From assembly GCA_010279815.1 (NCBI GenBank), contig QEOQ01000444.1, positions 124,001-188,000 of the forward strand: 64,000 nucleotides of DNA, in the 5' to 3' direction. Made by a program: the position numbers and the translations under genes. Of the stretch, positions 56,198-64,000 are shown piece after piece. The DNA is from Brachionus plicatilis (Eukaryota > Rotifera > Eurotatoria > Ploima > Brachionidae). The notes beneath the pieces were generated by a model. It made no database searches and had not been told where the DNA came from. It saw only the letters and a program-made list of their open reading frames with translations. Each line of letters begins with the position of its first letter. Positions within the stretch are counted from its first letter, which is position 1.

Positions 56198-56519
56198 TAT
56201 TGTAATGTAACATGCTTTACATGCAATGTAGATTTAGAAAATAAAAAAAATTGAAGAAACATTTTCTCAAGCCATTGATAATCGATTTTTATATTTAAAT
56301 GTATTAACTGATTTTATTGTTTATTTGAAAATTTTAGTTTCAAAAGTATTTGTGTTTAGCATTCACAATTAAATTTAAAAAAGAAATTCAAATAATAAAT
56401 TCCAAATAGGTAATAAAATGAAAATAAAAGTTTAAAAATCGATTTTACGAATGGATTGAGAAAATGTTTCTTCAATTTTTTTTATTTTCTAAATCTTCAT
56501 TGCATATAAAGCATGTTAC

Positions 56520-56895
56520 TGTCGCTATATCACATCTTCCCCCGCTTTTATAAAGCGTAAGCTAGGGATCTGACGACCATTGTGACCTATGCCGGATCAC
56601 CAATGACCGGGACCAGTCATAGACTATTATTTTTCCCAGGTACTAACTGACGCTCGTCAGGCAGCCGTTGCACGCACTATAAACATTACTGCCTCCAAGA
56701 AGCACTTTTATTAGTCTTCTGGGGCTTTTATCCTCGTCGCCAGATGTAATGTTTATATTAGTACCCTTGGGCCCGTCTATCCGATCTCTCTCGTTAGACG
56801 TATTGGAGCATGTATTTATGCTCCATCTTAACTCAAACGCTCATGGTTAGGTTAATTAACTTCAGTGATATCGACAAAGATGTCGCTATATCACA
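56520..56895. mobile_element. Solo LTR, 376 bp, with 5-bp target duplication
   Basis: Begins TGTCGCTATATCACA and ends with the same 15 bases, starting TG and ending CA as LTRs do. It is flanked by GTTAC at 56515-56519 and again at 56896-56900, a 5-bp target-site duplication typical of gypsy, BEL or copia. The inside is GC-richer and contains TTTATAAAGCG near the left end. No internal retroelement sequence remains, so it is a solo LTR from recombination. It lies inside an older GGCATCTTGAAG element. Confidence 0.85.
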
Positions 56896-56904
56896 GTTAC
56901 ATTA

Positions 56905-57447
56905 GACAAGTTGAAGTTTATGATCAATTTTTGATGCTCAAAATTATCAAATAAAACTTAAACTATATAATAAATTTTCTGCCTGTCTGGCTTAAATCAA
57001 ATAAATGTTAAATTATAAATATTATAATTATTAATAGACTTACGGTTAATATTGGAAGAAACTGAAGTTGACTCGACTTGGAATTTTAAAATAAATAATA
57101 AAATAATCGAGTAGGAAAATAAAGCGTTAGCATTAAAAATACGTATTATTTAAATTTGTCTAAATTTAGAAAATTTTGAATATATTTTATTTTTAGAACT
57201 TTTTTTTTTATTTTCATAATCTTTTTTTTTGTCTTAAACATTTTCTTTAATATCATCATTTCGATGGTGTGCATTCTGCATTGTGCATTTTGATTTTGCA
57301 GAGTTTATTCTTTTATTTAACATAGTGTGTTAAATCCAAAAATGTATCTCTGCATTATTTCTATTAAGAAATAATAATTTATTTAATAGTTTTAATTTGA
57401 TTTGATCATTTTGAGCATCAAAAATTGATCATAAACTTTAAATTGCC
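56905..57447. mobile_element. MITE family 2 copy nested in a family 1 copy
   Basis: Left end GACAAGTTGAAGTTTATGAT, right end AAATTGCC; 9-bp duplication GTTACATTA at 56896-56904 and 57448-57456. The left duplication also serves as the LTR's right target repeat, so the two insertions hit neighbouring positions. Confidence 0.82.
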
Positions 57448-57554
57448 GTTACATTAGAAGTATTTAAATTAAACCAAAGATTTATTTTAATATCCAATGA
57501 TAAACTTTTTGAATTGAAATGATATTTTGAATCGATCATCAACTACAAGATGCC

Positions 57555-59414
57555 GAATAAAACCTGATTATTTTTAAAAGAAAATTAGTTATTGATGTAA
57601 AAAAAAAGTATAAATGAATTTCAACGAAAATTTACGTAAAAAGACGATTTTTTATAAAAATATGAAAGTTTTATAAAATTTTAATAAATTAAAATTGAAA
57701 AATTGTTTATATTAAAAAAATTTTGATTAGTTTAATTATTTTTTAAAAATTCCCTAGGATACCCTCGGACTGAAATTATGAAGCTGCTATTATTATTTTT
57801 TTAAAGAAATTTTTAAAAGGTTTAATGCTCTTTTACTTATTAAAATTTATTATTTCAGAAAATTTTTGTTTTTTTGTTCTTTAAATTTTAAAAAATCAAA
57901 AAGTTAAGATAAAATAAATAAAAAAATAAAGTTTAAACAAAATGTAAATAAGTTAAAAAAACCAAATAACGCTTCACATTTCTTAGATATATGGCCTTAA
58001 AATTTTTTATTTTTTTTCTTATAAAATATGCTTTATTCGTTGATATTATTCATGTGTATCTTAGTATACGAAATTATCTTAAAATAAAAATAAATTTTTT
58101 CTAGTCTGATATATGGATAAAATTATCAAATAAATTATTTAATGAAAAATTAACAAAGAGAATTATATTTTCTAAGTGAATTTTTAACTCCAATTATTTA
58201 ATAACCATCAAACAATTGCATGGATGAAAGTAAGTAAATAAACTATTGTTTCGTATTAAATTTTGTTTTGTTGATATTTACTTAGCAGTTTTTAATTTAA
58301 AGAAAATTTTTCCTTTCGAAAATAAAAGTATTTGAGAAGACGTTTCTTTTATATAGTTGTGTAAAATAAATACTAAATTTATTGCAGTTAAAATAAGAGT
58401 CAAATTAGATTTATTTAACATTGTTATAACTGACAATAAATATATCAAACATCATAAATTTATTTTCACAATATCTGATAAGTCTAATAAAGCCTCAGAA
58501 ATCTCAAATATTTATTAGCTTTCTAGAATATTTTTATTACATTTAAAGACTACATTTTAAGCATGTAAAAAATAATTTATTAATTTTTCTAAGATGAAAA
58601 ATTTAATTTTAAGAATGAAAAATTTTAAGCAAAAAATTAATAATATTTGCTTTTAAAGAAAAATTTGAAAAAAAATTTAATTGAAATTTTGGTCATTTGT
58701 TGTAAACTGGAAAGGAAAATAATTTCTATCATTAAATATTAAATTTTAGATTCATTTATTTTATTATTTTAAATTTTAAATTTTAATTTTGCAGAAAAAA
58801 TGGCGTTAGGAATTTTGGAAGAACAACAACAAAAATCTTAAAACGAAATAATTTTTTACTATGAGTCTAAAAATTGTTCCGAAAAACGTATTAGCTGAAA
58901 CAAACTGATAAACTGATAAATCTTTGCAAAAACTCTTCAATATAATTTTAATAATTTTTTATACATTTAGAGCATTACAGACTTGCTGAATTTTTGCAGA
59001 GATTTCATTTGGGTATTTCATCTAAATTTACATCAGATCACATTTTCTCAATAATATACATTTAATTAATTAGATGACCGTAAAAATACCAATGATTAAA
59101 AGAAGTGAATGATCGATGTCATGAACAAATATTTTTATATCGCCAAAATGAAAATTCTTTTTGATTGAAAGTAGGTTTTTTTTTCTGGCATATTAATTTT
59201 CAATCAATTAAATTTCTGATTTTTACACTAATTTTACTTAATGATTTTATTTTACAAGCAGCATGTTAGAAATTCTAATTTTTATTGGGATTAAAAATTT
59301 ATAACAAAAATTCTGATTTAAGTCAATTGATAAAATAGATATACTAAACTAAATAGTGAAATATTAGTTTGATTCTTAAAATAAAATAAATATATTTTTG
59401 CCGGACATTTAGAT
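57555..59414. other. AT-rich DNA, nothing recognised
   Basis: No open frame over 60 codons, no inverted repeats noticed, no RNA gene. Confidence 0.6.
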
Positions 59415-61950
59415 TGATTTTTTTTTTTTTATTTCCTTATTCACTCCTTGTGGAGCATAGGGTCATTACTTTTGATTTCCACTCAAGTCGATCTTTTGCC
59501 TTTACCCTTGCTTCTCTCCATGTCATTCCTATTTTGATGAGCTCTTTCGTGATTGTTGACCTCCATGTTACTGCTGGTCGTCTTCCCTTACGTCTCCCTT
59601 GAGGTGTCCATTGAAGGGCCCTTTTTGGTATCCGTGTATCTTTCATTCTAAGTACATGCCCAAGCCTTTTGTTCTTAATGCATTGACTTAATGGCTCAGA
59701 ATTTGTAATTCTGTATAGTTCAGCATTCGACAATGTCTCAGGCCAGTGTATCCCGATAATCCTCCGCAGGCTTCCAGTGTGGATGGTGTTGAGGCTTTTC
59801 CTGTACATTCATTCATCCCCCAACATTCACTTCCGTACATCAATGTTGCTTTTACAACACTGTTGTATAGTTTAAGTTTTGTTCCCTTGCTGTAGCTGTT
59901 CGATTTCCATGCTGGTCGGAGTCAAGCAAAGACACTCTTTGCTTTAGCAAGTCTATTCTTAATGTCTCTTTGTGTTCCCAACGTTGTACTGATAGTGCTC
60001 CCTAGGTATGTGAATTCATTAACAGATTCGATTTGTGTACCATCGTTGGTGATCGGGGTATCCAATTTGGTGTTTATGCACATAACTTTCGTTTTGGCTC
60101 CATTAATTTCGAGTCCTGTTGGTTTAGCTTTGTTCGGCAACTCTTGCGTCTTCATATGCATATGTGCTTCTGTAATAGATATTAGCACCAGATCATCCGC
60201 AAAGTCTAAGTCTTCAAGTTTTGCAGTTAAACCCCATTGAATACCTCTCGCACTAACAGTTGTTTTCTTCATGACATAGTCAATAAATATTAGGAATAGT
60301 GTCGGAGAGAAAACGCACCCTTGTCTGACTCCTGTACACACTTTGAAACTTTCAGATTTTCCTTTTTTCGTAGAAAAGTTTTATCAAGTTAACTATCTTC
60401 TGTGGTAGGCCATAAGATCTTTAAATAACCCACAAAGTTTCTCTGTGTATGCTATCAAAGACTTTCTTGAAGTCAATGAAGTTAAGATACAGGGGGCTAT
60501 TCCATTCCAGACTTTGTTCCATGATGTTCCTAAGTGTAAATATCTGGTCTATGCATCCTCTACCTCGTCTAAAACCTCCTTGTTCTTTTCTAAATATAAC
60601 ATCCAGGGAGTTCCTGATTCTTTGCAGTATTATGCTGCAGAACGCCTTGCTTGCTATTGTTATTCCTCGCCAATTGTCACAGATCATTTTGTTACCTTTC
60701 TTTGGGAGCCTGACTGCCAGAGGACTGGCCTTGATAGTTGAAAGATAGCATATTTGACCAGTCCTCTGGCATGATTTCTTGCCGCCATATCTTGCTGAAG
60801 AGGCCTTGCAATATCCTTATTGTGATCCTACCATCTGCTTTTAACATTTCTGCTATGACTCCGTCAATGCCCGGGGTTTTTAGGTTCTTCAGAGCCTTTA
60901 TCGCAGCTTCTATTTCCTTTAAGCTTGGCACTTCGGCGTAAATATCGAGGTCAGTGCTAGCTGCTTCTGGCCTTAAAGACTCTAAAGGTTCTGGTCTATT
61001 TAGAACTTCTCTTAAGTGCTCAACCCATCTTTGCCCTTGATCTTTTTCAGTTGTTAGGATACGACCTTCTTTGTCTTTCACTTATGTTGTTCTTTTCTGT
61101 GAAGAGCTACATATCGAATTAGTGATCTTGTGTAGCTTATGTAGGTCCCCTTTTGAGCTGGCTTTTTCTGGTTCGCTAGCACACTGGTTTATATAATTCC
61201 TCTTATCACGCCTAGCTCCTTTCTTCACAAGCCTGTTCTTTATTCCATCTGATGCTTCTAATTTTTTTTCGGATTCGATTAGATTTTGCTTGAAGCATTT
61301 TCGCTTTGATTTCCCCTCTTTCAACTTTCAGTGCCCATGTCTCATCGGATATCCACCTTTTCTTTTGATGTTTTATAAATCAGAGAACCTCTTCTGCTGT
61401 TTTACAATAGACTTCCAGAATTTCTGACCACCTTCTCTGTATATCCGACTCCTCTTGGTGTACAAGTTTTTGAAGGCTCTTTCTGAGCTATGTGCTGTAT
61501 TCTGTTTTACTTTTGGGATCAGCTAGACGTCCAACATCGTATTTCTTTTCTGTATTTCTCTGAAAGACTTTACTCAGTTCAACTTTATACACGCTCCTAC
61601 CAGATAGTGATCACTTTATATGTCGGCTCCTCTAGAGACTTAAGTGTCATTTAAGGAAGACCTCCATCTTTTATTGATCATTATATGATCAATTTGGTTT
61701 AAAGTTTTTTTATCTGGAGATCGCCATGTCAGTTTGTGTATATTTTTGTGCTGAAACATTGCTCCACCTATACAGAGGTTGTTAGTCATACATAGATCTA
61801 CTAGTCTTTCACCATTATTATTTGAAAAGTGCATGGGAACCCACGGTTGCGGAGAAAGAAATTTAGATTGCTTGCATTTATAATAAACTTTTTGTACCAA
61901 TTCTTGAATAGCTAGTCCTGTATGTCATCCATTTTTGGATCAATTTTAGC
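59415..61950 (-). mobile_element. Non-LTR retrotransposon (endonuclease-reverse transcriptase type), long but degraded
   Basis: Minus-strand pieces in order. Endonuclease at 61640-61900 (NNNGERLVDLCMTNNL, DKKTLNQIDHIMINKRWR). Linker at 60692-61324 (LKNLKTPGIDGVIAEMLKA). RT at 60421-60687 (FRRGRGCIDQIFTLRNIM, FIDFKKVFDSIHRETLW). Palm at 59922-60341 (GVRQGCVFSPTLF, LDFADDLV). C-terminal domain at 59437-59808 (LRRIIGIHWPETLSNAEL, TWRSTITKELIKIGMTWRE). Frameshifts separate the pieces. A T-run at 59420-59433 is the poly(A) on the minus strand. The domain series matches LINEs often annotated as craniofacial-development-protein-like endonuclease-RTs; I do not assign a clade. The 5' end is missing beyond about 61950. 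Confidence 0.88.
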
Positions 61951-64000
61951 CTAAATAAGAAAATTATTTTCAAATTGCTTTTAAAATTCTCAGGAAATTG
62001 TTTTTCTTTTTCGCTGTAGTTGTCGGTACAATTATGAAATTATCGTCATCGTGGTCACTTAATTCTTCAAGTTTAGGTCCATTAGATTCAATATTTTGAT
62101 TTTTATAATATTTTCAATTTCGATTCCAATCATTTTTTGTTTAAATTCAAGAAAAATGAACATACAATTGAAAATTTATAATGCATCAGATAATTTAACA
62201 GCAATAATATTTAATAGGAATAATAGGTAGAATAATTTTTAATATCAGTAATTTTAGTGATGCATTCAGAAATTTAGATGAAAAATAATAAATAGCCGCT
62301 TTTTTTATTTGATTTAATATTCCTTTTTTAATATTAATGTAATTCTTTTGTCAAAAAGAAAAATTTAATAGTAAACTATTTTTATTGTAAACTTGTAACC
62401 CTTAAATAATTAATTTTATGAATTTTGAATACTTAAATTTAAAAATATGCAATTTTACGTAATAATTATTTTAAAGCTAAATTAATCATTTTAGATAAAA
62501 ACAGACACGATCTAGACAAAATTTAAATTTGAGTTTAATAAGTAAAGAAAGACTTAGTAAAAAAAAAAACTGATCATCCGATTTCATGATATGTATCAAT
62601 TTTACTTATTTATTCTAAAAAATGATTTCTTTTCTAAAATCTTAAGAGAATTGTAGATAATAAATTTCAAAAAAAAACTTTCAAAACCTATCAGTTTGTA
62701 GAAAATCAAAAAAAAATATTTTTCATTCAAACTAATATTTTTTTATTAAAAAGCTTTTTTTAACGATCTCGATTTAAAATGCGTTTTTACTGGAGGAAAA
62801 GTTATAAAAAGGAAAAATCCTAGCAACTATTCCACCAAAAGGTATTCAGAAAAAATCCAAATATTGAGGAAGCAACAAAAAACCAGTTTCACCAAAAAGG
62901 AAATTAATTGGTAACATTAAAAAGTCTTAGCCGTTCTAATTGGCACAAGTACTAATAATTGAAACAAAAAGTTTTATCTCTTCAAACAAAATTACAAAAA
63001 TCGATATTAAACCATTTTGTTGGCTTGATTATTGAAAAATGAGGAACAAATTTTCATGAGATAATTTATGAGTTTTCTATAAAATTAAAATAAATGAGTA
63101 AAACAAATCAAACTTTTGAACAAACAATTTTTGACTTTCAATTTTGATTGTATTAAATTTCGTAAACAAATATTAGATAAATACTTTTAATTTCTCTCGG
63201 GACTGACGCAGCCAAATGTAATAGTTTCAATTTAAAAAAAGGAAATAATACTTAGCTCAAGGGGAAATGGGGGATATACGAATTAAAAATCCATCATGAT
63301 AAGAAAAAACATTAATTTACAGTCCTAAAATGAAAAAGTCATTAAAAAATAAGTTTTATTTATTTAATTTAGTAAACCGGTTGGTTTTAAATAATTTTAG
63401 AACGATTTTTTTGTCTTTGGATCAAAATTTTTAGTGGTTTGGGAGTAAAATTCAAATTAGTAATCGAAAATTTTAATTAGAGATTTCAGTGAACGTTTAA
63501 TTCATAGTTTTCTTTTCATGGAATTTTTTTAAAGGGATAAAATATAGAAATATAATTCATAAAAATTTATCATTTTTTTTTAGAAAAAATATCTATCGTA
63601 ATTTTTCGGTGACAATAAATTAACAAAATATTTAAAATTTTCTTTTAATCTACAAAAAACGAAAATTATAATTGATATTTTTCTATTAAAGTTATTAAAT
63701 TAGTTTCAATGAAAAAAAAATCCATGAGTATGTTTCTATGAAATATTTTTCTACTAAAATTTATCCTAAGAGTTTTGTTAAATTTTATTAATTTTCAATG
63801 AATTTATACATCATTGAGATTTCAGGACTACTTTAAAAACTTGCTTTAAATTCAGATTAAATCTCTAGCTTATTTTGAAAAGAATTATTTTTCATCAATT
63901 TATTATCTAAAAGTTTAAAATTACTATCCATTTTTCGTATTACAATTTCCCAATTCTTTTCAAACTCAAAATCAACTTTTAAGATTCAAATATAAAAGTA
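61951..64000. other. AT-rich DNA, nothing recognised
   Basis: No coding sequence, transposon end or RNA gene seen to the window edge. Confidence 0.6.

Larger units (their letters stand above)
56198..57554. mobile_element. MITE family 1 copy, left end lost, split by two younger insertions
   Basis: Family 1 interior starts at about 56198 and the right end (…AAGATGCC) is at 57554. The solo LTR (56520-56895) and a family 2 MITE (56905-57447) interrupt it at adjacent points. Confidence 0.75.

Noticed and set aside
60445..60748. Plus-strand frames of 98-99 aa
   Set aside because: Antisense shadows of the minus-strand LINE reverse transcriptase.
1..64000. tRNA, rRNA or spliced-leader RNA genes
   Set aside because: Looked for B-box-like GGTTCGAAT and for known leader motifs by eye; none convincing. 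A covariance scan was not possible.

Overview
This is AT-rich DNA (long A/T runs throughout, genes GC-richer than their surroundings) from a small animal genome. The evidence for an animal is a complete P2X ATP-gated channel, an SLC26-type anion transporter with a STAS domain, and secreted chymotrypsin-fold proteases. Introns are mostly 44-57 bp with GT..AG borders. A compact invertebrate such as a monogonont rotifer (Brachionus-like) would fit, but the species is a guess from composition and gene style. A 314-base run of N (46677-46990) shows it is a draft scaffold.

Host genes are few. From left to right: the C-terminal half of an SLC26/SulP anion transporter (+, exons 6286-11014); four single-exon chymotrypsin-fold serine proteases, all on the minus strand (13568-14470, 27537-28448, 35572-36474, 41732-42643); a single-exon alpha/beta hydrolase (+, 25753-26394); a frameshifted OTU-like protease fragment (-, 37020-37490); and a complete eight-exon P2X receptor (+, 48331-51141). 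The second and fourth proteases are a recent duplicate pair of about 1.05 kb that includes the upstream region.

The rest is mostly a dense and partly nested collection of mobile elements. Non-LTR retrotransposon fragments lie at 3802-5240(-), 11254-11640(+), 18560-19612(+), 32030-32183(+), 38092-38420(+), 40238-41284(-), 52245-52800(+), 55375-55490(-) and 59415-61950(-). There is a gypsy-like pol tail with unusual extra ORFs (33281-34823, -) and a 376-bp solo LTR with a 5-bp target duplication (56520-56895). DNA transposons with visible termini include a piggyBac-type element (8318-8732), a pogo/Tigger-type element (31528-32786), two hAT-like elements built from tandem palindromic units (22087-22721, 39797-40237), and several short elements starting GGC with 8-9 bp target duplications.

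The most unusual signal is a set of elements that share one design but not one sequence: arrays of a short motif in one orientation at the left end, the same motif inverted at the right end, and in between the last exon of a SWIM zinc-finger protein, often with an AT-hook-like tail (12392-13362, 14957-15953, 39148-39733; possibly 18219-19884 and 44014-45033). They look like MULE-type transposons in which each family carries its own subterminal motif. A second unexplained item is a roughly 300-bp, highly conserved, hairpin-rich core present three times (near 21040, 30500 and 45300), one copy of it inside a 1.3-kb foldback element.

Long parts of 16350-18200, 47350-48330, 57555-59410 and 61950-64000 hold nothing I can identify beyond AT-rich DNA.
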